Shown here: piece by piece, positions 34,200 through 46,672 of the stretch | Position numbering within the stretch: the first letter of the stretch is position 1 | Layout of the letters: each line of letters begins with the position of its first letter | Source: Triatoma infestans | Taxonomy: Eukaryota; Arthropoda; Insecta; Hemiptera; Reduviidae | Reading direction: 5' to 3' | Length of the DNA stretch: 64,000 nt | Assembly (NCBI GenBank): GCA_011037195.1 | Contig: JAAEAF010006514.1 | Coordinates: 1-64,000, forward strand | Notes under the pieces: generated by a model | The model's database searches: none | Seen by the model: the letters and a program-made list of their open reading frames with translations, nothing else | Told to the model about the DNA's origin: nothing | Translations under genes and position numbers: made by a program

Positions 34200-35160
34200 T
34201 TTTATGGAAGGTCTTATCATAGAATTTAAACGTTATTTTTCTGTGAAATTTGATTATGAAAAATCGTATGAAAGCTTAAACTTTGTATTTCGTTTAGATA
34301 ACCAATACAGCAACAGATACGAAGATTTCGATAAAAGTCCATCATCCAGAAGGGGGTACTTTACTGATTTTTTTTTTTTTCAGTTTTCGCGATTTTCCCA
34401 AAAATGACTTGAAGAATTTTCTTTAAATTTTTATCTACAAAACATAAATGCCTAATAGATTTATTTACAGCATTTTTTCCAATAAAGTTGATTTTTGAGG
34501 GAGGTAGTGGGGTAGTAGTAATATTACGTTTTCCTCTAAAGTACCACTTCAGTACATTGTATGGTTCTATCACCTTTATAATATTGAAGAACTGTAGAAT
34601 TATTGCTAGAATTTCAATTTTAAAGGAAATCTGATAACTGAAAGTGTTAACAGAATGGATTTTTTAGGTTTTTTTCTTGAAAAAGTCTATACATATTTTC
34701 TATTTACTTGTGTAACGGATTGAGAAGGAGAGAGAATTAGAGAGAATGGATTTTAGAAAATAAACTAGATGATATGTTGGAACACTGATAATGAATAGAA
34801 CACACAAACTGCAAGGACTTTACAGTAAAATAGAATTTAGATTGCGAAAGAATAATAAAGAGACAGACTGGCTGAGTGATGAGAATATAGGTCGCTGACT
34901 GGTTGTTGTACTGTTGTAAAACGGTCGTAAACTGTCCTGAACTTTTTAGCTGTCGCTATATTTATATGAATCGAACTATCCCTTCTTAGTCTGGCTTAGG
35001 TGGGGAGTAACTAACTTTTGATTCATTTAATGTCTGCTTCTGCGCTCTTCGGATCCTATTACACTTGGAACGCTAATTGCGCAGATATAAACATATCACT
35101 TTTATTTGAAACATTTTTTTCGGAAAAAAATAGATTTTGAAGGATGTTGTGAGGAATCTA
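34200..35160 (+). repeat. Family R copy split by a solo LTR
   Basis: 34260-34360 holds ATTTCGTTTAGATAACC and CATCCAGAAGGGGGTACTTT, diverged forms of the pre-monomer block. The monomer proceeds to TATTTACTTG, is interrupted by the LTR, and resumes with GAACGCTAATTGCGCAGATA, then TATCACTTTTATTTGAAAC. Confidence 0.65.
34711..35063. mobile_element. Solo LTR, family B (353 bp)
   Basis: Starts TGTAACGGATTGAG and ends GGATCCTATTACA. CTTG is duplicated at 34707-34710 and 35064-35067. The terminal pentamers TGTAA/TTACA are inverted, as in Ty3/gypsy LTRs. No internal region is adjacent. It splits a family R monomer cleanly. Confidence 0.75.
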
Positions 35161-35920
35161 TGAAGGCTAAATTTCAAATATTAAAATTTGAGTTTGCCCC
35201 ACGTTTTGACGCTATCTTTTGGATTACAATGTAAACACAACATATTCAGTGTATACCTGCCATCTGTGTCAAAACTCACACTATTCCATATCTATATTAG
35301 AGCTACTGAGTGAAAATGCCCAATTTAATAATATATATGTATATATATATATAATTTTTAATTTATTGTATTAATTAACAGTAATAAGAGAAAGATGTGT
35401 AAATGTACCACTAAAGATTATTTTGAAATTAAATTAATTAGAAGAAAATATTAAGAATCTAAAATGTATAGTAGATACTTTCCAGTTCATTGTTTATTAA
35501 GCAAATTGAATGGTAAATGTGTTATGAAAGAAACGTTTTATCAAAATTTCATAAACTAATTAATAATTTATTGACTCTGCTTATACAGCACTATTAGTTC
35601 TAATGAAAGGGAATCTTTTATGAACAGCAAATTTAGCCAGATATTGTTGATTTTAATATTAACTTGTCACCTCATTTACTATATAATAATGTTCCATTTA
35701 GTGTAAGATTAGCCAGAGTCAAGTTTTGTCAGATTTAAGTCATCACGAAATATTTAATAAATAGATATATCTATTTAATAAGAAATTTCAATGTAATGTT
35801 AACGATCTGAGGGAAAATTTCAGTTTTCTTGAATCTCAGCCTTTGGAAAATTTGTAACATACTTATTATTATTATCATTATTTGTCTTTTTTATAAATCG
35901 TTAACAAAAACGTTATGATT
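35161..35920. other. No recognisable feature
   Basis: AT-rich, with a (TA)n tract at 35330-35352. Confidence 0.45.
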
Positions 35921-35924
35921 ATCA

Positions 35925-36055
35925 GAGATATTTTCCGTGATAGCCTGCTTGATTTTATGGTCATCGACCAGTTTCGACCGTTCGCCAATTATCTTGATAA
36001 ATAATATGATAACATAGAGTAAAATCAGTTTACACATTGTTTTGGAAGGTGTAAG
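35925..36055 (-). repeat. Foldback element fragment
   Basis: TTATCAGAGATATTTTCCGT, GATAGCCTGCTTGATTTTAT, GGTCATCGACCAGTTTCGAC and CGTTCGCCAATTATCTTGAT match the left arm of the 16.2- and 54.2-kb copies. The right arm is missing. Confidence 0.7.
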
Positions 36056-36059
36056 GTGT

Positions 36060-36625
36060 AATGGCAGTGGAAGAAAGAAATGAAAGAAAATAATAGTTTT
36101 GAAAAACAGTTTAGAATATTTTATAGTTTGAAAAATAGAATTTTGTTAATATTTTAAATGTATCTTAGGGCAGTGAAAAGAGTCAGGCACTATAATTTAA
36201 GGTCATTGCTATTAGGGAGACAAGGCACAAGAATCCGTTAAATTAATACAATGCCACTTGGCCAACAGTTTTGTAAGAGAAGGCATTCTTTCGAACAGTC
36301 TGCCTTCTGCTTTCAAACAAGATAATCTGAAAGAGACACCGAAGCAGATCACTTTAGGAATCAGTGCCAGTTATAAGTTAAAACATAAGAGCTTTGCATT
36401 TAATCTAGATAAATACTTAATTTCATAAACATAATAGTTGTGATATTGTAAATATTTAAATATCTTTAATGATAATATATTTAATTTAATCTACCAGTGT
36501 TTTCATAAATATTTCTGATACTTCACACTCTTAAACATACATACTTACAAGCCCTTTTACTAAACCGCTCGAGCTACACCAACACCTTCTACAAACATAC
36601 AACAACTCAACACACCAAATACATT
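36060..36625. repeat. Unclassified dispersed repeat, copy B
   Basis: Collinear with 6430-6950 (GTGGAAGAAAGAAATGAAAG; ATGCCACTTGGCCAACAG; ACAAGCCCTTTTACTAAACC). Its right end continues into an inverted repeat: CCTTTTACTAAACCGCTCGA with ACAAACATAC (36555-36605) pairs loosely with GTATGTTTGTATTG and AGAGCGGTTTTTGAAAGGG (36670-36709). Confidence 0.65.
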
Positions 36626-36710
36626 TCATTTTATGGATGTAGTGTAGTGTAACTGGTACAAGGGTTCATGTATGTTTGTATTGTGGCAAGAGCGGTTTTT
36701 GAAAGGGATT

Positions 36711-37240
36711 TATTGTAAGAAATATGGGAAGAATTTAAATGAGTAAGATATTAGAAATTTAACTATGGTTAAAGGCAATTAATAAATTTAATGACTAGAT
36801 ATTTATACATAAAACGGGCTAATCTAAATATAAAACTAGGATAACTAAATAAAGGAAGAGAATGATGGAGTACAATGTACTTCTAGACTGTATGAATAGG
36901 ACTGATTGTAGACTGATAGTATAACTGTGTGAATATGACTATGCATAACCTTTCATTTTTTGCCTGATGTTTTTACTTAATCGCCGCATTCCAAAGGGGT
37001 TGCCTTACAATATAGTTTGCCAATTGCTTTGTCTCTCACTACCTGTTTACCAGTTCCTGATACCCTTTTTGCCAGCCAACTTACAAATTTCCTCTAACTG
37101 ATATTTTTAAAATATTTAATTTTCCAGCTTCTTTCTTCCGTGATATACGTACATAATTATTGGATAAAGAACGGGTTTTCTTTATACCTGACTAAGGCCA
37201 CATATTGTTTTTCATATTTTCTTCTTTTATATATATATAT
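36711..37240. other. No recognisable feature
   Basis: AT-rich non-coding sequence. Confidence 0.4.
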
Positions 37241-37368
37241 ATATATATTTTCTCTTACTACTGTAAGAGGGTGTATTGTGATCGTATCAAATTTTCGATA
37301 TCGATTATTCACCGGAAATATGCGTTTTAAGGTCCCCTGAGTATGAAAAAATAATTTTTAGCGAAGGT

Positions 37369-37408
<40 letters not shown>

Positions 37409-37720
37409 ATTTGTCTGTGACACAACCTTTTGTTTTTTTATGACGAGCTGAACTAAATATTGCAAACGTTACAATTTTAAATTAATAAATTTTATTAATT
37501 GGAGTAATGGAAAGATTTGTGTGATTTTTTTTTTCGTGATTTTTAAAAAGCTACCTCCTTTTTTATTTTTATTTTTTAATCGTATATAATAAAAGCAGAT
37601 GTATTAAATCTGTTACTTTATTTAAAACATTTTTCTGGATAAATTGATTTTATGATGGCACTAGGGGAATATCTGTGACGTTAGATTTAACACTACTAAA
37701 CTGTCAATTCTAATAATAGC
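37241..37720 (+). repeat. Family R copy with both ends but shortened middle
   Basis: TTTCTCTTACTACTGTAAGA opens the copy, then ATTCACCGGAAATATGCG, GGTCCCCTGAGTATG and a (GT)n tract at 37371-37406. The divergent 3' end follows at once (TTTATTAATTGGAGTAATGG, 37490), so the monomers are missing. From 37550 a different family R monomer begins (TTACTTTATTTAAAACATTT). Confidence 0.65.
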
Positions 37721-37970
37721 GCTGTCAGATGTCTGGAAGTAGTTATATTCAAGAATCAAGTAACGTTCCCCAACAACCTACATTTAAATAGATAAACACC
37801 ATTGGAAGAAAGCAATTAATAAAACATGCTTTTGTGTCAGTTTTATTTATTTACTTTTGAACAAGTTAACAAAACGTTTTTTGTAGTATATGTTTTGTAG
37901 TATTTATTGTTTTGTAGTATATGTGTTATTTTATGGTACTTTAATATAAAATGTAAAAAATACTTGTTAA
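37721..37970. other. No recognisable feature
   Basis: AT-rich; TTTTGTAGTAT(A/T) words repeat near 37880-37925. Confidence 0.35.
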
Positions 37971-37974
37971 AAAA

Positions 37975-39482
37975 TTCTTGAGTGGAACACTTACACGAGT
38001 TTCTCTTACTCATCTTAATATAGTTATATATAAAATGACAAATTCTCTTTGAATTTCAAATTTTGTTTATATTCCTAACATAAATGTACAGGTGAGTGAG
38101 ATTACGAGATACAGAGCGTCAATAATGTACAGACAATTTGAATAACGTCTCAGAATCCTCAGAACCACCAAGAAACAATTTTTTTAGAATAATGTTACAG
38201 ATAAAATTGATACGTTTTCTATCCATGCAGCAAGCATGGCAAGTTTTAAGAAAATCGTTGTAACCGTTTTCGAGAAAATTCCAAAAAATTCAAAAATCTT
38301 TTCTGTAAAATTTTCACTTCCGGTAAATCAATTTTCTTCAAATTTGTAATTCTATCAATGTTTCAAATGTATATAAATATTATAAAGGTGGTGGAACCAT
38401 GTATGTTATACTCAAGTGTTACTTTAGAGGAAAGTATAAACGCTACTATTCCTCCAAAACCCTAAAAAAGTAATTTTTTTTTCTAAGCAAATTTGTTGGA
38501 GGCGTTGTTCGAGAAAATCACGAAAAGCTGAATAAAACTTTTCAGTAAAGTTACACTTTCAGCCGATGGCTTTGCCCGAAATCTGCGTGTCTGAAGCGGT
38601 GTTAGTTCCTAAACGGAATACTAAATTTGAGCTTCCTGTTAACCTTACTGGAAACTCAAGGTGTTTGTATCTGTTCGGACAGCTAAGCTGCGCTGAAGGC
38701 GCTGAGTTCATGTGTCTTCACTTCCAGGTTGGTGTTGGAATGTTCTAAATGACTGGAAGTGCTTTCTTCTCTGAAGATTACCAGGCCATTTGGGGATTTT
38801 TGTAAATGAGGAGGTGAATAGGTTTGCCAAATTAGGCACCTCTCTTCCTTTCATTGGTCCCGACCCTACATAAGTCTGTCAGGCTTGCTGACATGGACAG
38901 CTTCACAGCATTCATCCTTATGGATGAGCTCACTTGGTTTTCGGTAGTACAAAATGCTTATCGGTGATCCGGACAAGGCCATTAGTGAGACGTTGCTGTG
39001 TTTTTCACGGAGCTCTCTCAGGTTGGATCTCTTACTGGACATTCTGGTTTAAGGAGACATCTCTACATAATATGCCGGAACTTTTTGTAGAGTCTGTGAG
39101 ACAGTGGAGGAAACACCCATCCGTCTTATGATGATTGCCTGGGTTGTGAGGAAAATAGGTCCTTTGGTCGGAATAGGATGTCTGTGGAAGAGCTCAGGCT
39201 ATTTCCCTTAAAGGTTATTGTCCGATTTATTTGGACTGCGGTGAATCTTAGATGGATTAGATCCGGGTCTGAATATTTGTTCTAGACCCGGCTTGTTGTT
39301 GTTTTTTGGGGGTAGCTTTATGGGCCCAGTGGGGCTTTGGATAGCGTAGGGTTTGGTCCCTCCCCACAGACAAATATTAATAATAATACAGGAGACTCCA
39401 AAACATGCATTTCCGATGAAAACTCAATTTTAAAAATCTGGCACGATCGCAATGCTTTCTCTTTCTAGGAGTAAGAGAAAGT
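37975..39482 (-). repeat. Family R copy interrupted by a LINE tail
   Basis: Starts with the variant 3' end (GGAACACTTACACGAG, GTTTCTCTTACTCATC). Monomer junctions at about 38321 (TTCACTTCCGGTAA) and 38555. It breaks near 38645 in CCTAAACGGAATACTAAATT / GAGCTTCCTGTTAAC. After the LINE it resumes at about 39387 with GGAGACTCCAAAACATG, and ends in TTCTAGGAGTAAGAGAAAGT at 39482. Confidence 0.7.
38650..39386 (+). pseudogene. RNase H LINE tail, copy 2 (heavily decayed)
   Basis: Nucleotide-level match to the minus-strand element at 46673-47536. Shared blocks include GTGTTTGTATCTGTTCGGAC, GTTGGTGTTGGAATGTTCTA, AAATTAGGCACCTCTCTTCC then TTTCATTGGTCC, TTAAGGAGACATCTCTACAT, GAGTCTGTGAGACAGTGGAG and GTAGCTTTATGGGCCCAGTG. 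It encodes broken RNase H and CxxC-H-C segments with stops in all frames. The 3' end is followed by ATTAATAATAATAC, a TAA-type tail. The ORFs at 38566-38748 and 38934-39131 are fragments of this. Confidence 0.75.
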
Positions 39483-41260
39483 AAAAGCAGCAATTCTCTT
39501 AAGTTTGTGCATATATGATGCGTGAGATAGTCTTGGAGAAAGAACCTAACTCATGTCTGTTCAGCTAGGATTTTCAGATCAGAAATGATGGGTTGTACCG
39601 TACAAGTCAGGAACATAAATTATAATCTGCAGGAATCAATCTTTTCTGATTCACGTCAATTCAAATAAAAAAAAAGGTGGTCTTGTTTATGTTAAGATAT
39701 TTTATAATTTTCTAATTATTGCCATACCTCGCGGTTGCTAGCAGCTGCTCAGTAAGTATCCCTTCCTAGGAAAATAAGAAATTAACAGCTATTTCTTTAC
39801 GCTAGGGTTAGACTTCAACATTAAATATCAAACATCTGAGCATTGAAAAAAAAGTGTTCAATACTTAGAACTCATTTCAATATTACTTCAATATCTATTT
39901 TCTATTAAATGGTATTATCATTTCTTCTTAATTCCCTATCTATTCTTACCCTACTTATTATTCTCTGATATGATTGCTTCAATATAAGAATCCCAAGGGA
40001 GAACCACAGACCCTTTCAACCTTCTTTTATACGCAATCCTTAAAAATTGCTGATCATATTCAAATGTATTCAATTCTGTTCCATCTTCTACATAAAATCT
40101 TGAATTTGTTATTCTAATCAGAACTATCTGTTTTTTCTAAATCTCGTCAGAGAAATAATAATAAGAAAAAAAAAATATCCATATAAAATAAATATTTGCT
40201 ATATTAAAAATTAAATTTATTAATTTATTTTATTTTTATTATTTCGTTTAAAATAGAAAAGTGAGGAGTATATGCGAATGGTTAAAGATATGTGTATACC
40301 ATAATATTATATAGAATGGCAGAAGCATTGTACTGAGGTGGGCCCTTAAAGGATATCTTAACTTTGTAGATCCCTCAGAATGCCCCCCCCCCACATATAT
40401 ACATTTTTTTGGAAAAATGTTTAAATAAAAAAAAAAGATAGACGTTTATGTGTATCACTTGTATGTTAAATTTAAAGAAAATTGTAACCATTTCACGTGA
40501 AAATCGCGAAAGTACAGTTTTACAGATTAAAAACTAGAACAAGGAATAACTATAATGCTGTGTGTGCAGTTTCACAGGTCAACAGTTGAGAACAAGAAAG
40601 TTCATATTCAGCCACCAAGGGAGCTCTACCTGAGGAGCTGCCTGAATTCGGCAATTCAGTTTCATTTTGATCATTGTCTTTTACAAAATTCTACATTTAC
40701 AATTTAAATTTTACAGCATTATAAATATTACAATAATTCTAATTAGAGTATCAGTTACCTAATTATAGGGATTGATATACGTAGTTTGCCTTTCTCTATT
40801 ATTTATAGTATATATTCTTTAAATTTTACAATTACTGCTTAATTTAACTAATTTTATAGTTTTACTCGAAAAATAATTAACGTTGTATCTTTATGTGTCT
40901 ATAATATCAAATAATATTTATTTATTACACTCTCTAAACTTGTACAAGATCTTTTACTTGTTTGACGCATTATTTATCTTTACATTTTGCAATATTTTTT
41001 TTCTTTCCTTGCTTACAGTAAGCCTTGATTATTTCCTTGATTATTATATAAGTGTTTTCTAGCTTTTCTATAATATAGTCTAAGGCTATTTAATATTTTG
41101 GTTGTCAATAATTTTGTTCTGACATTTGCTTATAACAGAAGTACATAATCATTACTGCTGTTATACAGACGTACACCGTCTGTTTGGCAGTAGTAATTTT
41201 GAGATTTTTTTTTACAATTTTTTAACTTAACATAATTATTAATTTTGTGATTAAGTTTTG
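39483..41260. other. No recognisable gene; one family R fragment
   Basis: 40365-40515 carries an inverted family R monomer piece (CAGAATGCCCCCCCCCCAC; AAATTTAAAGAAAATTGTAA). The rest is AT-rich with no motif. Confidence 0.45.
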
Positions 41261-41269
41261 ATTTGCAGG

Positions 41270-41800
41270 CTTCTAAATCTAAATACGAACGCTAGATGTA
41301 ATACACAATAAATGTATATGATATTGTTTGGGGTTCTTGAAGTCAACACCTATCGAAACGCTTTTGATTGAGGCGGGAGAGTTGCCAATCAGATATAGAA
41401 GAAAGCTATTAACAAACAGATTCTTGTTAAGAATTATGGCATGCAATCCTTTTGACCTTTAAGCACTATGGTAACAACAACTAAATGTTGGCAGAGAAAG
41501 TGGTCTCCCTTCCGTTGTAAAAGTTTTAGCACGATGGTAAATTATCGTGGTCTCCTTAAATATGGAGTCAAATTAGAATGTTTTAGCGTTGAATATCATC
41601 TGCTTACACATAACTCTGCTGTTAGTTCTTCTGAAACGAGTTTGTTAAGAGTGATACAATCCATGGACAGATTTTTCGAATGCGAGTTGCGTTTGAGGTG
41701 GCCACAGTCTTTGTTCAATTATTCATCACTGTATCAACTCTTATATCAAAAGATCACCATTAATCAGTCTACTTATGATTTATATGAATGAATGTATTTG
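41270..41800 (+). pseudogene. LINE reverse transcriptase C-terminal fragment
   Basis: Around 41341-41459 one frame encodes STPIETLLIEAGELPIRYRR, then KLLTNRFLLRIMACNPFD. This is the standard post-thumb motif of I/R1/LOA-type LINEs (..TSP...L..EAG..PL..RR..L...Y..+....P.NP). Upstream, MYMILFGVLE in a shifted frame corresponds to the preceding R...GA+..TP region. The 107-codon frame from 41468 is downstream of a stop and has no clear motif, but probably belongs to the linker before RNase H. Single-base shifts break the gene. Confidence 0.65.
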
Positions 41801-41805
41801 TAGTT

Positions 41806-43015
41806 GAATTAATTTAATGGTTATATTTGTTTGTATTAATTGAGATTTGAAATTCATAGTAAAATTATGGGCTAAGTTTGTTAACAAGTTTGGCGACCAA
41901 TGGAGACTAGCTTTGGAAAGGACCTTTTGAAGGATTAAATGTCCCCACCATTAAAGTAGAGAGCAGTAGGACGAGATGGAAACACAAGTTAGGAAACAAT
42001 ATTGATGTTATGGGAAAAGAGGGGTAATGACGAGACTGTGCGGTGGATGCTTGGAAAATGGAACTTTGTATATATACGTATAACAAACTATCTTGCTTTA
42101 GCTTTATGTACCGATAGAGTGGGGAAGTGCAAAAGAGCGGGTGGGGGTATATGCGAAATTCTAGAGTGACTTTAGTAGAATGTACAAGAGGGTGGTGACT
42201 AGTCAGAGGTGGGGTGATGAAGGCGATGGAAACTGTTATTGAGGAGTGATAGTGAAGGATAGAGCAAACGGAAGGGAGGATTGTTGTGGAGAAATTAACG
42301 GTAACTAATAAAGACTCTGACTTTACGGACTCATCAAGCAAGTTGTGTTTTGTGTTAAGTTGTTGGAAGTCCTTCCTTTAGTGACTGCTAGTATATATAG
42401 TATAGTTATTACAAAAGCTATGAAGCAAGGGCGATGATGAAGGAACTAGAAGAGAAAGACGGCAGCACAATCAAAATGGACCAGCCAGAGCATTATTCTA
42501 ACAGACTAACTTGTCTCCTTCATCATCCCCACACTCTTCACCATTTCCATAGAACGACAATATCACTTCTGCTTATGTACTCATTTATTTGTTCATATTC
42601 CTAACTAAAATTACCAAATAATATACGATACATTCTATTTTACTTCCTTAGAATTATGATTTATCAAGAAAGCATGATATACACTTACTGAATACCACAT
42701 TTTTTTAGGTTTTTATTTATAAATGGTTGAAATAACTTTATGGATTTAATCATTCACCTCATTTGCAACCAAAGAAGTTGCTATTACCTAAAATCCAGTT
42801 CAAAATTGTTGTTGGGAAAACTAAATTTAATGAATTTTAACTGATGGGTGGTTGGAAACATCAAAGATATTACCCCATATTCCCAGCTTCTTCCATCCAT
42901 TGATCTTCGTTAACTACCATAGACATGTAGTCTTCATAAATAGCGTGAGATCGTTGATTAGCACAATCCAAAAGATTTAGAGTCTATATTGCTGCTTTCC
43001 CTTACGCCTTGTTTT
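41806..43015. other. No recognisable gene; possible LTR-element leader
   Basis: GTTTGGCGACCAATGGAGAC at 41889-41908 resembles a tRNA primer-binding neighbourhood of LTR retroelements but is not diagnostic. The 144-codon minus ORF at 41907-42341 has no recognisable motif and simple composition, so I do not call it a gene. Confidence 0.3.
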
Positions 43016-43019
43016 CCGA

Positions 43020-44425
43020 CAGTGTCAAATTTTCCAAATTATGTCCCCCCCCCCAAATACATGTTTTGAGGTCCCCTGAATCTGGAAAAAAATATTTAAT
43101 TTTTTTTTTTTGCGAATAAACTGTAAACGAGTTGTATTGGAATCACTGATCGGATCCCACCGCTGCCACCAGATGTATTGGAATCAGTTATAGAATCACA
43201 GAGGTATTGGAATCAGATATCTTGAAGAGGGATTTGATGTGAAGAATAGGCGGAAGTTAGTTTAGAGATTTTAGAGAGTTATTACTTGAAATACGTACCA
43301 CTGAATTTACAAAAATTGACTATATTTTAACAATAATTTAAATGTTTGAAATAGGTAACTACAATTAATATAAAATGATTGAAATAGATAAATAATTTAA
43401 AGTGATGTTAAGAGATAAAACTACAAACAATTTAAAGTGATTTAATTAGATAAAACTAAGATGCACAACTATAAATGATTGATTAAATGATAATAATTAT
43501 ATGTTAAAACCTTGTATAGGGACGCGCTCGCGAAACTGATGTATACTACTGCTGCTATAATACTCATGTAATAATGATGTACTGATGTAGAACTGATTTG
43601 ATACTCCTCCCTCCTCCAGTGGGTGGCGAAGTTTATTGTCAGTTCGGTGACCAGTGTGATTTAGGTCAGTGGCCAGATTGGCGACAGATGGTGGCCCGTC
43701 GGTGATTATCAAAGACTCTTCTTAATAGATGGTAGCCAGGTGGCCTTGAGTGTTTGTTGGCCTTTTTATGAAAGAAATATCGGCCAGGTGGCTTCTGTAC
43801 ACTGGCCGCATAATGACCCTTGTTTGAAAGGGTTTTAGCGGTGCTTCTCTTTGACCGTGTGTATTGACCCTTGTTTGAAAAGGCTTTTGTTTGGCTCGGC
43901 TCTTGACCTGAAGATAGCGGCTGGCTGGAGCCACTAGTTACAAATTATATCCTTCCTTCTTGTTATCATATTAATATGATATATAAATTACATCCTTTCT
44001 TCTTGTTATCATATTGATATGACATCACACGAGTAAAAAAAAAACTATCTCAAAAACGAAAAGTTGTAGGAAGCTCACAAGTTTGGTATTCCGTTTAGAT
44101 AGTAACACCGCATCTGATATGAAATTTTCGAGCAAAATTCATCAACCGTAAACTGCTTTTCTTTTCAATTTTTTAAGCGATTTTCTCAACGATTTTCTTT
44201 AAAATTCTCTAACACTATTTACACACATAAATACTTCTCAATCTGAGCTAGCGTTAGCTTTTGTTTAAATTACCGCTTCAGTTCAATGTACAATAGAATA
44301 TTAATAATCATTACAAATATAGAATTTAAAATTTGAAGAAAATCCGTTCACCGGAAGTGCGACTTATAGAATAAGTATAATGTATTAATGCAGTAAGAGA
44401 AATGAGGAAGTCGTACGGGTATTTC
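43020..44425 (+). repeat. Family R copy split by a solo LTR
   Basis: Left of the LTR: ACATGTTTTGAGGTCCCCTG, then a T run and a short GCGAATAAACTGTAAACGAG. Right: CTATCTCAAAAACGAAAAGT, TTGGTATTCCGTTTAGATAG, TCACCGGAAGTGCGACTTAT (44348) and the 3' end GCAGTAAGAGAAATGAGGAA with TATTTCACACGATTTTTT. Confidence 0.7.
43133..44029. mobile_element. Solo LTR, family A, second copy (897 bp)
   Basis: Starts TGTATTGGAATCACTG and ends GACATCACA, flanked by CGAGT (43128-43132 and 44030-44034). Shares the LTR body with 16520-17154 and, like it, repeats the TGTATTGGAATCA start (at 43133, 43172 and, partially, 43203). The terminal region has a duplicated CTTCTTGTTATCATATT block. The ORFs at 43497-43712 and 43722-43934 are not genes. 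Confidence 0.7.
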
Positions 44426-44539
44426 ACACGATTTTTTTTTTTTCTATTGGAGAAAAAGTGTTTGAATGGCTAAGTGGAATGTGTGATGGGACAGTTATGC
44501 CAATGTAGACAAGATACTGTTTTCTAAGCTTTCTGCCAG

Positions 44540-44661
44540 AATAAGAGGAAATATTGCAGGCATTTCACAGTTTCAAAATTCAATTTTCACCGGAAATAAA
44601 CTTTTTTGATTAATCTATATCCGAAAATATTTTTAGAAATTGACCTCACAGTCCGTCGCCT

Positions 44662-44700
<39 letters not shown>

Positions 44701-45646
44701 GAAATTTGGCATAATTCCAAAACGAAAATAAGATAATAACGGTCAATGATGGAAATCCCCAACGTTATTGAATTGATTTTTTTTTTTTACATTCTCTTTC
44801 TCCTAGTAAGAGGAAGTATTGTAATCGTATCAAATTTTCGATATTGAGTTTTCACCGGAAATCATCCGTCTTCAGGCTACAACTTTTATATCAAACATTT
44901 CTCCAGGAAAATTCATTTAAGAGCACTTCTGGTGGAGGGGGTGGGGTTAGGTTTCATCTTAACTGCCATTTTAGTTTATTAGACAATTCTGTCATCTAAA
45001 TAATGTTAATTAGAATTAAATATGTTGTTGAAACTCCGAGTTTGAAAAAATCGGATAACTGGAAGTGCGTTTATTTTAACAATTTACTGAATGATGGTAA
45101 AGTGTACGTACTTTTTTTTTCAAACTCGGAATATCAACAAAATATTTAATTCTTATTACCATTATTTAGATGACAGAATTATCTAATAAACTGGAATAGC
45201 ACTTTGAAACTATTGAAACCTAACCCCACCCTTCCCCCAAAAGTGCCCTTTAATGCATTTTCCCGGAGAAATGTTTCAAATAAACGTTGTAGCTCTTGGT
45301 ATGTGTAGTTGATGTTCCAAGTTTAAAGAAAATCGTCGGAGCCATTTTTGAGAAAATCGCAAAAAAGTAGAAAGTCCAACTAGTAATGTGGTACTTCCGG
45401 TTGTGGAATTTTGACAGATAACGTACTGTCAGATCCCATGATGATACCTAAACGGAATATCATGTTTCAACTTTCTACGGTTTTTTGTTTTTGAGCTATG
45501 CTGTTCACACACTCACTCAGACCATTTGCTAAAAACCAACTTTTTTTGGACTCAAGGGACCTCAAAACGGATATTTCCGGTGAAAACTCGATATTGAAAA
45601 TTTGACTCGATTACAATACTTCCTCTTACTAGGAGTAAGAGAACGT
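44540..45646. repeat. Three family R pieces, two facing each other
   Basis: 44548-44785 is a 5' part (ATAAGAGGAAATATTGCAGG, TTTTCACCGGAAATAAAC, (GT)n 44670-44697) ending in a T run. 44797-45085 is another + copy, starting ACATTCTCTTTCTCCTAGTA, with a deletion from its 5' block straight into a monomer. 45112-45646 is inverted, with junction CTACTTCCGG-type at 45391 and its 5' end AGGAGTAAGAGAACGT at 45646. Confidence 0.7.
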
Positions 45647-46659
45647 AAAAAACTATATATTTAGTAAAAATTATTTACGTTTGCAGGAAATTACCGCCAG
45701 TTAGAACTATGTGTACATAAATTGCAGTTAGAGAATGACGAGGGCAAAAAAAATAAATAAATAATTGTGTGAGTGTTTCACATTCGATTTTTTTTTTTTT
45801 AAAAGAATGTTTTTTGTATGATTTTTTAAAAGGAAATATGAATGAACTAAAATTTTAACATAAACAATACTAATTGTACGGATTATTAATGACTATAAAA
45901 TTAACATTATTCGACAGCAACATTTCTGAACATATATCGCTATCAAACACATTAAATAATAAATATTTTTTTGTTTATGCAAATCAACAAACATTTACGA
46001 TATATATATATATCTATAGGCACAGACACACCGACCCACACAGATAGTATTATGTAAATTACAAATATGGCAAATTAGTCATGATTGAATGGCAATTGTT
46101 AATTAGCAACGAATTTTTTTTTTTTTTTTTTTTACAAAAATATATGCAGCCGCGATAATTAAAACAAAAATTCTGATTTGTGAAACTTTCACACGACGTT
46201 CACTTATTGTAGTTGTTATTGTTGATCAAATTTCTTTTAAACTGGTAATATTAATCCATACCAGACACTTTAACCAAGCCAAATTGTTTAGCCTCATTGT
46301 TTGGACATAAACTGCTTAATATGAATTTCGTTTCTTAGACATTTTTATCATTTACGTAAACCACAAAAGTACAACCTATATTTCTATGCTTTACTACCTA
46401 CCATTCCTATAGATATAGCAACTATCTAGGAAACAGTCATCGTCTATTCCTTTAATTATGAATAAATCACTTTTATGTTCCCAGTTCTGGATGTATATAC
46501 GTATCATTATCGAATTGGATAACCTGATCTATACTTTGATTATAATTTCTTAATGCTACTATGTTTTGGTATAGTTGCCTTTTGTTGTCTCACTTGTATG
46601 TTTTCTCTTGGCATAATATCAGCTATAACGTATCCTGCATCAAAGGATATTGTCCTGTG
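45647..46659. other. No gene; two isolated family R 3' ends
   Basis: 45757-45800 (GTGTGAGTGTTTCACATTCG plus T run) on +, and 46165-46250 (TTTGTGAAACTTTCACACGA) on -. The remainder is AT-rich, with a (TA)n tract at 46000-46013 and a T19 run near 46117-46133. Confidence 0.5.
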
Positions 46660-46672
46660 TCTCTTAATTATT

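Noticed and set aside
41907..42341. 144-codon minus-strand ORF, one of the longest in the window
   Set aside because: No recognisable motif, no splice or start context, low-complexity S/T/H/P-rich composition; likely chance in a G-rich stretch of the opposite strand.
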